The position numbers and the translations under genes were made by a program. Shown here piece after piece: positions 12,267-21,589 of a stretch of 64,000 nucleotides of DNA. The stretch lies in assembly GCA_008360955.1 (NCBI GenBank), contig LUCM01005988.1:1-64000 (forward strand). The letters run 5' to 3'. This DNA comes from Fasciolopsis buskii. Its lineage: Eukaryota; Platyhelminthes; Trematoda; Plagiorchiida; Fasciolidae. Under the pieces are notes generated by a model. It was not told the origin of the DNA and searched no databases. It saw nothing but the letters and a program-made list of their open reading frames with translations. Numbering within the stretch: the first letter of the stretch is position 1; each line of letters begins with the position of its first letter.

Positions 12267-12323
12267 TGCTTCTATATATACGTATACATATTCTAGAGCA
12301 TTCTGCCCTCGTTCCTAAGGTTG

Positions 12324-12444
12324 GCTCAGCCCAACTAACAAACAATTATCAACGAATCACAGTTGTGGTTCTTCTGTGGACTCTTCGATGAAGAGCTTCC
12401 ATGCACACTCCTGATGCTACAAATTCGATTCCGGTGAGAAATAT
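12324..12444 (+). repeat. Right arm of the inverted repeat; partial H2 element
   Basis: Reverse complement of 12146-12266. It covers the H2 upstream region but stops before the hammerhead and is fused through a short TA run to the minus-strand SINE that follows. Confidence 0.9.
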
Positions 12445-12622
12445 ATATATCATCGCTAAACTCACCATAAAGAAACCATGGAAGCACTGTACAGCTGTTT
12501 CATCCTTGTTAGGAATCATCAGCAGGGCATATCCACCGCGCCCGAACTGGGACGCGAACCCGGGACGAACGATTCTGAGTCGAGCGCCTTAGCCATTACG
12601 CCACCGGCAGGCTCTGAACAGT
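12445..12622 (-). mobile_element. tRNA-derived SINE with 3' hammerhead (family H1), minus copy
   Basis: On the minus strand, an A box TGGCGTAATGG (12603-12593) and a B box GGTTCGCGTCC (12559-12549) both fit the pol III consensus at tRNA-like spacing. The hammerhead motif follows (12528-12484), then a shared tail with CCATGG and TTATGGTGAG. Five further copies or fragments lie at 12689, 23473, 23786, 45631 and 45800. The tRNA-like part has a CTCAGAA loop where the anticodon loop would be, but arm pairing is imperfect, so it is a retroposon head and not a working tRNA gene. The downstream tail is truncated by the fused H2 arm. Confidence 0.8.
12484..12528 (-). ncRNA. Hammerhead ribozyme motif in the SINE (family H1), minus copy
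   Basis: Minus strand, 5' to 3': stem I GCCCTG, core CTGATGA, stem II TTCCT-AACA-AGGAT, core GAA, stem III ACAGCTGT, cleavage base A (12490), stem I CAGTGC. Stem II pairs well except for a U-U at 10.1/11.1, where active hammerheads normally have a purine-pyrimidine pair. Stem I has one mismatch compared with the 12.8-kb copy. Core residues are all present. Activity is plausible but may be weak. Confidence 0.7.
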
Positions 12623-12688
12623 AGCGAACAGCAACCGTGCAAATCAGTGACGAGTAGGTGCAACATCATGTGATGAAGTTCAACAAAC

Positions 12689-12915
12689 TATTCAGAGCCT
12701 TCCCGGTAGCGTAATGGCTAAGGCGTTCGCCTCAGAATCGTTCGTCCCGGATTCGCGCCCCAGTTCGGGCGCGGTGGATATGCACTGCTGATGATTACTA
12801 ACAAGGATGAAACAGCTGTACAGTGCTTCCATGGTTTCTTTATGGTGAGTTGACCGATGATATCACATGGTGAATTATTTCATGAAAACATTTAATCTCC
12901 TACTACTAAAATGTA
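12689..12915 (+). mobile_element. tRNA-derived SINE with 3' hammerhead (family H1), plus copy
   Basis: A box TAGCGTAATGG at 12707-12717, B box GGATTCGCGCC at 12749-12759 (one base off consensus) and hammerhead motif at 12782-12826. A tail to about 12915 is shared with the 23.8-kb copy, and a TA microsatellite follows. Transcription would be by RNA polymerase III from the internal promoter. It would depend on an external reverse transcriptase for movement; LINEs in this window are candidates only. The arrangement of pol III head plus hammerhead tail matches what is known for the schistosome Sm-alpha family; homology to Sm-alpha itself was not tested. Confidence 0.85.
12782..12826 (+). ncRNA. 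Type I hammerhead ribozyme motif in the SINE (family H1)
   Basis: Stem I GCACTG (12782-12787), core CTGATGA (12788-12794), stem II and loop (12795-12808), core GAA (12809-12811), stem III ACAGCTGT (12812-12819, self-complementary), cleavage base A (12820), stem I CAGTGC (12821-12826, perfect complement of the 5' strand). GGA upstream and TCC downstream could extend stem I beyond an internal loop. Stem II here has two non-Watson-Crick positions (U-U and A-G), so this copy may be less active than its ancestor. Predicted cleavage lies between 12820 and 12821. Confidence 0.75.
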
Positions 12916-12916
12916 T

Positions 12917-12917
12917 C

Positions 12918-12948
<31 letters not shown>

Positions 12949-12952
12949 CATA
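12917..12952. repeat. (TA)n microsatellite
   Basis: TA/TACA run immediately after the SINE tail. It may be the SINE's 3' simple-repeat end. Confidence 0.95.
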
Positions 12953-13546
12953 AAGGTAGGAGTAAAAAAACAGTGAAGGGAGAGGAAAGAAAAAGAAATT
13001 TCGTAGAGTTCACCAAATGTAGGTAAGATAATCCAATTTTTCTGACGTCATTCATTATCTGTAATGGTGGTGATTCCTCTATGGGTTTGATACTGACCGA
13101 CTTCCGAAACCGAAGAGGAGGGTTGACTTAGGGAATACCCCCAAAGCTTCGGCCACTTAGTCAACCACAAGGCATTTAGACGATTTGAAGGTCTCGTAAC
13201 CCACTGGGAACCGGTGACATAGGCACTTCGGGCGAGGCCAAACATTCTGGGTTCTTAGAAAATCCCTTGTCGATAGATGCTAGTGAGCATACAGCATTAT
13301 GCTTCGTCGGCCACCCGCCGTTGGTTTCGAATCAAGGTTTAGATATATCCCTAAGACTGAATGTTGGAGGTCAATCGTCTCGGAGGAATGTGCCCGGTAT
13401 TCGCTTTCACCCTCGCACTTTGCTGTAAACACCTCTTCTATGGGAAAGCAAACCGTAGGGCCTCCTCAGCAGGAGCTACTTGAGAGGCAGGTTATTTGGG
13501 AGCATTTCAGGATGCTTTCAGAGCTACATACCATCTAGAAGTCTGA

Positions 13547-13564
13547 AAACACACACACACACAC
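13547..13564. repeat. (AC)9 microsatellite
   Basis: A perfect AC run. Confidence 0.95.
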
Positions 13565-15310
13565 GAAACTATAATGGGAAACTTAGAGATACTTTTGATA
13601 GTGGCGCATGAGACAGTGATGCTGAACTATATTTAACAAGTGTAGGACTAAGACAATACGGACTGCCAGCGGCTGAGATCCTGAGATCCCGACTGTCTGC
13701 ACATTTCAGCAAAAGTCACGAGTCCAAATAAAGAAGGAATTATTGGGGAGTACGGAACCAATTTATAGATTTTTATTCCGATGGCAAATGGTGTGATGTA
13801 TCGTTCAACTGCTGAGTGTTTGTGGATGAGCTGGGAATAGATTTCTTCACCCTGTGTAGCATTTAATCTCACGCCATATACATTTGTGGTAACGCGTTCC
13901 TAAATACCGGCTAACGAAAACTGAGTCTACACTCTAGTGAATAGTAAAAGTCTCTTCGTTACAACATTTAAGCACGCTTCTTTTCCCGACAGAGACTAAG
14001 AAAGGGAGCTGATATTCTACCAGTTTGCACAGATCGAGTGATTTTTTGACAGGACTTTTCAAAAATAAGCTGTAAAAGGCCCAATAAAAATGTTGCATGA
14101 GTAACCTCAGGCTTAACAACAGGAAAGCAGTCTGTGACTACCTTAGTTGTTTACCTTGATAGAGAAGCGTTTGCTGAAGTAAGTTCAAGTTGACGAAACA
14201 TGATGTGTTTGGGGCCAGCCAAAGAAATACGTCTCGGATATAAGTAAATTTTAGGTCTGCTAGGAATCAAGTTAGTTGGTACCCAAAAAGTAAAATGTTT
14301 GGACGAAAACGTGATGGAATGGTTTGTGATGGACAGCAGTCTGCTGTAGGAGCTTGAACAATTTCTTTAAGACTGAGGTAAAGTAAGAGATTCGATTGGA
14401 TATGGTTCAAATAGCCGACAACTATATGCATGTTGTGTAAGAGGAATGAACTACTGCCTTATAATATGCAACGAAAAGTTGTGCATACATTGTTGACGCA
14501 AATAAAAGCAAAACTGGAAAGTTTAAGCCGACAGCTATTGTCAGGCAATACTTCGAATTTGTAAAATCACCAGAAATGTGCATAGTAAATAAAATCAGCT
14601 GCAAGTTTCTTTAGGCAATGTTACTTAATCTATCTAAAGCAGACAAAACGATTTTAATGAACAACTGAATCACTTATAGTATAGATGAATCATTTACCTT
14701 GGAAGCATAGGAAGCCTAAATTACAAGTCTATTCAGCTGGGGCGAGCAGAGCAACCCCTAAACGGGGTGACATTTTCATCCACTTCGCGCCTACGAAATT
14801 GACCTCCAACCACAGATGACTAAAGTTTGACTTGATAAGCTAGATAACCTTGTCAGGTGTGCTTTCCTTTCCACTTTAGGTAGTTGAAAATTTGGTGACT
14901 CAATGTCAAACACTTCATAGTTGTAATAATACTGACACTCGAGATGGCAGGATGCAGTCGAATTACTGATAGGTACTGGAATATCTCTAACCCGAAGTAA
15001 GAAACAAAAAAGTAGAAGAATAATCACGGAAGCTGTATATCACATTAGATTTTGCTTGCAACACTTCCACATGCCAATTAGACAAGGATATCACTGTTAG
15101 AATACTTTCAGGCCGATGAAAATTGCAGAATGTCACTATTTTCCTCATTTTTTAGCCTCCAGGACTCTGACTGCTCGACTGAAGCTAAAGGGAAAAGTGA
15201 AGCTGTGCCGAGGACTCAGGTGTTTTGCACGTAGATTCCTAACACTAAGAACTCTCCCAGGAAATCCTGAACAATTAACTTAGCTTGTCGGAACGATTTG
15301 TGAGCACGAA
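13565..15310. other. No recognisable feature
   Basis: AT-rich, stop-dense sequence. 15150-15310 may hold the badly decayed middle of the LINE that becomes readable at 15327, but I could not align it. Confidence 0.45.
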
Positions 15311-15314
15311 CTGA

Positions 15315-16165
15315 TAGGGCACATGAATGGATGGTAAAAATTCAAAACCGTTGATTGACAACTCAGGAGTGCTTCAGTATGCTGTTCTTTCACCGTATGT
15401 CTTCTACACTTACATCAGCTACTTATCAACTAACTCCGCCTGTCATCTGTTTAGGTATGTTGATGATGTTGCCCTCTCTCAAGCCGTTCCGAACAACCAT
15501 GATTTTCAGTTTTCCAACAACCTGTCTTCTGTTTGTGATTTATCCGCATGAGCTGATTTAAATCTCAGCACATTTGAATGTTTCGAGTGTCTGTTCTCTC
15601 TCCCATCCGAAACGTCTACCATCAACTCAGAAACAACTACCATTGTTGATTTCGAGTTAACATTGATAAAAATCTGAAGTGAATTTCTCGCGTTTCTACC
15701 TGTGTAAAAACTTCCACGGTTATCAGTTCAAGTCAGGAAGTTTCGACCATACAAGGTGGAACGAAGCACCATCTCCCGTTTTGTATGCAAATGTGCTTTT
15801 CCAATCCTTTTTTACTGTTCTCCTGTTATTTTTTCAGGTTTATGTAAAAAAGACTAAATTTCTTCACCGGGAACTATCCATTATTAGCCGTGTCCTTCAT
15901 ACCACCAATTGAATTGTCCCTTAATCTGTGTGATGAGCACTTATCAGCGTGTGGGAAATTTGCTCACGAAATTCTTCCAGGTCCCACACATCCTCTGCAC
16001 CACAATCTTTGGAAGTGCCGCTCTCATATTTCAACGCGATCCGCTTTCCATTCCATACCTTCTAGAATCAATATCTATAAGAACCCCACTGTCCCATATT
16101 TACCATGCAATTTGACAAACCGTGACCGTGTTTTGGCCGACTTTCTGAGCAACCTATCATAATGT
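15315..16165 (+). pseudogene. 3' half of a CR1/jockey-type LINE reverse transcriptase, decayed
   Basis: The frame opening at 15327 (74 codons) reads as the palm of a non-LTR reverse transcriptase: the turn SGVLQ-AVLSPYVF, then YVDD at 15456-15467 (the F/YxDD catalytic box), then VALSQAV. Downstream, in shifting frames, it reads FSLPSETS-type thumb sequence (near 15590-15660), a CSPVIF-like segment near 15800-15830, and a C-terminal stretch with HPLHH and IPSRINIYKN (15890-16162, stop at 16160-16162). Several frameshifts and stops separate these parts, so it is dead. The endonuclease and RT fingers are missing or unreadable upstream. Family placement rests on general CR1/jockey similarity of the QG-AVLSP and C-terminal motifs. 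Confidence 0.8.
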
Positions 16166-16744
16166 GCTCAGATCGTTCCTCGATGGGTCTTTTTCATTTT
16201 TACAAGGTGATGAGTGTAAATCTTCCTATTTTCATTTTTCACCCTCACGTTTTTTGACTGAAATGCGACGTTCTTTTTTGTACGCAGAAATTTATACAAT
16301 AAAATACCACATCATCACATTGGCTGTCAGCTTCCAGCTGACACATGGTTACAAGGGTTACAAGGCAAGAGTGCGAACATGCCAACGGAAAGGACCACAT
16401 CGTCGGTTGTGATAACCAATCAGGATGAGCGATCCGCATTAGACAACAAAGCGACAAGGACCAAATCAGGTGAAATGCATTGACCGAGATGGACCAATCA
16501 AAGTGCGACCCGAAAGACGATTAATAATGGCAGTTGCATTGGCGCAAATATGCATGGAGAATGGTTAATAAGTGCATGATTTTTTCATTTAATGAAACGA
16601 GATTTTGTACCGGCTCTGCTTGTTTGTTTTTCGTCTGAGTTAGTGGGGACGGATGACACGGATCTACAGGCAAGTTTGAATGACTGGAGAGCATACTTCG
16701 GAACAGTAACTAGCCCATACACAACAGTACTAAATTAGGCTTTG
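16166..16744 (-). mobile_element. LTR-like promoter block at the 3' end of the Gypsy element
   Basis: This block lies directly after the end of the minus-strand pol. It contains CCAAT boxes (for example ACCAATCAGG near 16418 and GACCAATCAA near 16493). On the minus strand a TATA-like TTTTATTGTATAAAT lies at about 16305-16291, the layout of an LTR U3-R region with transcription running left. 16525-16653 recurs at the window start. The exact LTR ends are not visible: the left part may instead be the 3' tail of the LINE that stops at 16162. No 5' LTR was found upstream of gag. Confidence 0.5.
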
Positions 16745-17720
16745 TGGCGAGTACCTTAGTTGATGTTCCCCTGAGCTGTTGCTTTCCGTTTCTCTATCGA
16801 CCAAATCTACGGTCGGTATATGTTTCAGCGAAAGATCACTGGTCGAGAGGTTGTTGGTGCACAGACTCACGTTTTCAAACATGTAAGTTCAACTACTGGC
16901 TAACCGCGAGCTACACGGAGCTCAGTATCACGAAAAAGAGAATAATTTCACTCCAGTCGAGTTATTTCAATTCGAACATGAATAGCTTGGCCCAGTTTTA
17001 TTTGCTCGTCCGTTTTTTGCCAAATATTCCAACACTGGTTTAGCCGGTTGCACTCTGTTGCGCCCTTTTGATCATGGGTGGTAGGCTGCTGAAGGAAGGT
17101 TTGGGTATCTTTTACTGTTGTTTTTGTTGGGACGAATCAACCAGAGCCTTTTAGTGTGAGGTTAATAGTTTTCAAACTAGAATGAATTGACGTTGACATC
17201 CAGTGCAGTCCAGCGAACCCCACAGTTAGGCCGGAAAAAATTGAAACTCGCCGTGGATAACAAGCATCTAAGGAATCCCTTTCCAGCCGAAGCTCTGCAT
17301 TTGCACTAAAGCCACAAATGAGCGAGCTACTCCGGGTACTTATCAGAAATACCCCGAGCATACCGCGATATGAATATGTCAACATTTATGGGTAATATTC
17401 TTTCGAGGATGGACCACAAAATTCTGCTTGGACATAGGTTTCCGGCCACAGATTTCAATTGTTGCTTCCGGAGTTGACCGTGTTCAAACTTGCATCACAA
17501 TTCTTGGCAGTTGCACCAATGTCAGTGTCTAACTATGAGCCGGATACACCTTTCCAGACACGGAATTTACTTTCTTCGATTCATAATGAACTGTGTGCAA
17601 TTCACTCAGAACTGTTTTGCGTGATGGATGTGGTATCATCAGTCGATCATCAGGGGACGCTGCCCCATCTTATTATATGCTGAATTATCCTCTTTGAGCA
17701 AAGAAGTGGATTATTTCCGC
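16745..17720 (-). pseudogene. Gypsy-type integrase region, decayed
   Basis: Read on the minus strand in shifting frames. Near 17655-17590 is a segment with MIPHPSRKTVLSELHTVHY, like the integrase zinc-binding N-terminal region (HHCC). Near 17440-17385 it reads HLDFAGP-like core-start sequence, then a GIP-MLV-type strand near 17275-17250, followed by a C-terminal part to about 16760. An 82-codon open frame (17137-17385) covers part of it in one of the frames. Stops and frameshifts are frequent and the catalytic acidic residues cannot be confirmed. The identification rests on order and position behind RNase H. Confidence 0.6.
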
Positions 17721-17929
17721 TTTCGCTTCACACTACCCTCCACTTTTAATGGCTAAGCTGGCTAGATAGTCGCAACGCTTGGTAAAATCTTACAAATCCT
17801 TCCTTAACTAGGAAGCAGCTAGCGAAATGAATGTGCATTGTCCCGCCTATGTAAGGAGTGAGTATCATGAGAAGAACTTGGCTTGCCGAGCTGTTGCATT
17901 AAGTCATAGTTGTATGATGAAAGTGCAAT

Positions 17930-18240
17930 ATTATATCTCGGAATCAAAAAGCCGTGGATTTAGCCACAGATTTGTCCGGGCTGAATAAGAACTGAATTGC
18001 TTGATAACCAGTGATAATTACGAACTACCGTTTATACATATATTTTGGAAGGCACCACATAGTCCAAAATAAGTCCAAAGCTTCTGTGTCTGGAAATATC
18101 CTGGTTCGACTGCACTGAATAGACAAGAGATACTAATGACTGGAGATCCCTCTTGTTTTAAAACTGCTCCAATACGTACGCCGGATGCATCGATGATCTG
18201 CTTAGTAGGTTTGAATGGTGCAAATGAAACAATTTTTCGA
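17930..18240 (-). pseudogene. Gypsy-type RNase H domain, partly readable
   Basis: The minus-strand frame from about 18240 to 18010 contains IIDASGVRIGAVLKQEGSPV, which is the RNase H1 start of Ty3/Gypsy pol (the catalytic Asp is present in DAS), then SAVEPGYFQTQK. After a frameshift it continues as EALDLFWTMWCLPKYMYKR and VIITGYQAIQFLFSP. The order and spacing fit the Gypsy RNase H. One frameshift near 18055 and stops make it non-functional. Confidence 0.85.
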
Positions 18241-18259
18241 CCAAGCTGCGTAAAATTCT

Positions 18260-18620
18260 TTTACACTTGTTAGTCCACCGACAATAGTCTCACGACTGAG
18301 CCAGAAACAGTGGTAGTGTTTTCGTTTTGAAATTTGGGTTGATTTGTGAATAGAATCGCAAGAACATGGACGAGCCTGACTTATTGATCACACCATTAGT
18401 AGTAGTGGTTCAAATTGCTCAGGATGACCATTTACCTAGATCTTGAAACCCAGAAACTCCAGTGCTGATTGGGTTAATGGAAATACTGCTCCGCAAACCG
18501 GCCAGGCACAAATTTCAATCGTTTACCATGCGCTCCCTTGCAGCCGTAGATTGACGGTAGACCGATAGTCGCTAGGAATGTAAGGTGTTTAATCTTCACT
18601 TTCATTGCCACACAATCGGA
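18260..18620 (-). pseudogene. Residual reverse transcriptase region, mostly deleted
   Basis: Only about 360 bp lie between the protease and RNase H signals, whereas a Gypsy reverse transcriptase needs well over 500 bp. A short LEFLGFKI-like piece near 18455-18430 resembles the end of the RT thumb. No YxDD box is visible. This suggests an internal deletion of the RT fingers and palm. Confidence 0.5.
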
Positions 18621-19030
18621 ATTACTGATGACGATGAATAGACAGGCGAAACAATTTTCTGCCACGCCTTCGTAGTTCTGGAACCTACATCGAATTCCAA
18701 TATCAAAAGCTCTTTAGCATTTCCGTTTTTGCTATTATACCACTGCGAAGTCAGTCCTTTGAATACTGATTGATGTCGCTTGAAGTTACCTAGAACACAT
18801 ATGGTGTCCAGGCCTAATATAAATGGATTTTCATTCAAGACCTGAAACTGAACAGACACATATTGGCTGTCCAACCGTACCAGATGGGTGACTTCGTCAA
18901 CCAGAGCGTTACTGTAGCGCGCACATTACGTGACTTGATGGGCATACGTGATCAGATCACGTCCAGGACGTCTTTTGGAATGATAGTTTCACAACTTCCG
19001 GGATCAACAATAAATTTATGTTGCAACCCC
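18620..19030 (-). pseudogene. Gypsy-type aspartic protease (retropepsin), altered active site
   Basis: Minus strand: KFIVDPGSCETIIPKDVLD (about 19017-18961), where retropepsins have DTG/DSG. Here it is DPGS (codons at 19005-18994), so the catalytic motif is changed. After a stop and frameshift it continues in the 90-codon frame at 18602-18874 with FQVLNENPFILGLDTI, the second beta strands and the ILG-D turn typical of these proteases. It follows the zinc knuckles and precedes RNase H, as in Ty3/Gypsy gag-pol. Confidence 0.8.
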
Positions 19031-19129
19031 TGTTGAAATCGAACAATTTTTTACGTAAACTGATTGGATTCAACCGACAATTTCAAGGACAAGGAACTAG
19101 TGTTTTCCGTCAAGATTTCATTATGCTCA

Positions 19130-19300
19130 CTCGTCATATTACATTTGGACTGACCACCTACCTTTCGATTATGACCGATCTTTGCTCTTGAATAGTAAAA
19201 TAACTTACGACGTTATGGAATCCATAAGTGTAGTGGAGATGGAACTCCCCGCTTTGGAAGCAGCAATTTAGTGGCTTATTCTCGCATCCTGGTATCTTCT
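19130..19300 (-). pseudogene. Gag nucleocapsid zinc knuckles, decayed
   Basis: Minus strand near 19265-19210 reads CFQSGEFHLHYTYGF, which keeps the CX2CX3HX4C spacing with two of the cysteines replaced. In another frame near 19195-19145, KIGHNRKVGGQSKC resembles a second CCHC knuckle. It lies between gag and protease as expected. Confidence 0.6.
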
Positions 19301-19479
19301 TGACAGCCGGTTTCGGAGTTAGCGCATGGCCATTGTTGGATAAACGAGGCTGACCTTCTAGAAGTGAACAACCGTACATTCGACAGTAGCCTCGGAGACG
19401 TGATCGGATGGCATACCAATTGAATGAGCCTCGGAAAACACGACGTCCTGTTTACAAGGTACCTTTTTTGCACTTTCGA

Positions 19480-19800
19480 ATAGTGGGCATCATCAATGAT
19501 TAATTCAAGTAACTACGTTTCCAATTGAACCCCCACGAGGTATCCACTTATCTCCAACTTTAGCATAAGGATGAATTCATAAAGATTCAGGTTCAAGCCT
19601 TGAACGAACGAATGGAACTAGGCATACTGGGTTGCTTGGAGACGTACTGAAACAAAGTGATTAAGCAACAGCTTCTTCAATTCATCCAACGCAACCGATA
19701 GAAGGATTCTGGGAATCGCCTGATTCTTCCTGAGAAAATGCGGTGAACTTCTACCGGAAGTCATAAAAAAACGCCATACGGTCCATCCTCCTCAATTCCT
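19480..19800 (-). pseudogene. Gypsy-type Gag (capsid) region, decayed
   Basis: Minus strand near 19690-19570 reads LDELKKLLLNHFVSVRLQAT, then GLNLNLYEFILMLK, resembling the capsid retrotransposon-gag segment that precedes the zinc knuckles. Stops and a frameshift interrupt it. The N-terminus of gag, primer-binding site and 5' LTR were not found. Confidence 0.55.
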
Positions 19801-21140
19801 TCTGAATATTGCTCTTTAATGAGAAATGCCGGATCCGGCCTTTAATCTCTGACCCACCGTAATGTAAGTCCATTCTACGATTTCACCCGTAATAACAATG
19901 ATGCTCGAAGCGTCCACATGAATTGTGATTAATCTCAATGATGCTCGGAGACTAGTAACTAGCACTTAATCGATTATCTCCGACCTTCAGGCTGCTTAAT
20001 TAAAATCAACAAGGAGACTCCGTTAAACGGAAACCATGTTAAAGTTTAGTTACAAGGCATTCGTACATATACCAAATAGGTGGGGGTACATTTTTAGAAA
20101 AATAATCAGTCAACAGCAAACACATTCTTCCTCGGTGATCATTCTTCAGGATTTTACTGATTTTCTCTTGGAATTTTGCGGTTTGATCATCCTCGACACA
20201 AAGGCAGGTTTTGATGTTGCCTAACAATCGATATGTCTTTTCACCGTCATCATTCTGGTCCAGGATAGGTGTCATTCTATATCTTTCGACCGAAAGAAAT
20301 GATTACTTCCTTTTCATCCGAGTTTATAGTGGTTATTGTTCTGTAACCCCGAACACGTCAGACTGTTTTGTGAGGAGCAACTTGCGACTGTGACTGCCTT
20401 TCGCTGAACTCGATGATGATTTGATTGCGTGTTCCAGAATTGTCAGTTTGAAAACAAAACAGAAGGAACATGTTTCTTCAAGTAGTATAGGACGGAGTTT
20501 TCTCGTACCGTCTTCCATCTTACTCAGACTTCGCGTTAAACATAGAGCGGTTTGCAACTGCAATGAACATTAATACGATAGAGAAACAATTTAAGTGCTG
20601 AACAAGTGACTATTTACAAATAACAAGAATGTAGGTTATCATTGTAGGGAATGATTGCGGCCTGCAGCAAACCCAGTCCAAAACCTTTTCACAGACTTTG
20701 GTGTGCTTATTGCGTACTTTGTCGATAAGTAAATAAGCTGCAATAAGAAAAACACGACTGATAGTAGCCAGCTTTCAGCAAAACAGAACAGAAACTCGTC
20801 AGACGCATTCTATTCACAATCTGGTCATACATTTTTCTACTACTATTTTGTTCTTTACGCAGCGCGTTACAAATGAATGAGAATGAACAAAATACAGCAA
20901 CGGACTAGGAAGTATCTATATCCGAATCACACATGTGATTGCTAGATTTATTTACGGTTAGCAACCTCGTTCGAGAGGCTACGGAGCTTCAAGTTGCCCA
21001 CAAGTGGGAATCCCATATTTCAGTGCAATCACACGAAATCGGTCGAGGCTACCACGGGGAGGCTCCGCATGAGTGACCGACTGTGGCCAAATCACGAGTA
21101 ATCTGGAAAATGCAAACGTCAACCCCACAGAACCTAAAAG
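19801..21140. other. No supported gene
   Basis: Two minus open frames (20039-20275, 78 codons; 20333-20563, 76 codons) have protein-like composition, with Lys/Glu-rich stretches, but no recognised domain. A short local duplication AATGATGCTCG occurs twice near 19896 and 19937. The region may hold the untranslatable 5' part of the Gypsy element. Confidence 0.35.
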
Positions 21141-21389
21141 TGCACATGGGAAACTGGAAATACCAAATCGCAATTCCATTCATCCCCTTGCCCATATGCC
21201 ACACAACAACTCCATAGCTGTACATTTTGCTCGTCGGTGGGCATAAAGGGCGGTGGACTGACAAGTGTATACTACGCCTTCTAGCATTCTCGGCCCACCT
21301 GCTGTGGTTGCCCAGTCAACTACTCGATTTATTGCAATTTCTGACACAAACAGGCTTGGTGAATCCTTCACTCAGCGGTCTGCTCTGGA
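21141..21389 (-). repeat. Inverted partner of a near-identical 250-bp repeat
   Basis: The reverse complement matches 24872-25120 with only a handful of differences across about 230 bp, so the duplication is much younger than the other repeats here. On the minus strand one frame reads MYSYGVVVWHMGKG, which superficially resembles protein kinase subdomain IX (DVYSYGVVLWE). No other kinase motif is in register, so no coding call is made. Confidence 0.85.
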
Positions 21390-21399
21390 GAGCGCTGTA

Positions 21400-21585
21400 A
21401 CGTCAAATTCAATTCGATTCTGGTCAGACATACCAGTTCGGAGTGTGCAAGTAAAAGGATGTTTGGACACGAGAGTACCAGGAAGGCATAACTGACGAGC
21501 GAAACCGGTCGTGTGCTCCCGGGGAAATTTTGTTCACTCATCCGGGTACTACATACGATTTATATATATATATATATATATATGC
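21400..21585 (+). mobile_element. H2 hammerhead-element copy, ribozyme broken
   Basis: This aligns with the minus strand of 12190-12000 and runs into a TA repeat at the same point. The core CTGACGA (21492-21498) is followed within two bases by GAAAC, so stem II has been lost by a deletion of about 12 nt. Stem III is ACCGGT (a perfect palindrome), the cleavage base is C and stem I GTGTGC is kept. The copy should not self-cleave. Confidence 0.7.
21560..21583. repeat. (TA)12 microsatellite
   Basis: A clean TA run at the end of the H2-related copy. Confidence 0.95.
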
Positions 21586-21589
21586 CTGC

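Larger units (their letters stand above)
11997..12280 (-). mobile_element. Small TIR-flanked element carrying a hammerhead ribozyme (family H2), most complete copy
   Basis: The 284-bp unit starts with TATATATAGAAGCAGC (11997-12012) and ends with its exact reverse complement (12265-12280), so it has 16-bp perfect terminal inverted repeats ending in TA repeats. The minus strand holds a well-formed type I hammerhead (12045-12101). Related but decayed copies lie at 21400-21585 and 24137-24330 on the plus strand; a partial copy of the other orientation lies at 12324-12444. No coding capacity is visible: the overlapping 88- and 76-codon minus frames run through the structured RNA and the TA repeat. 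It may be a MITE-like DNA element or a retroelement fragment (Penelope-like elements are known to carry hammerheads). The family assignment is open. Confidence 0.6.
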
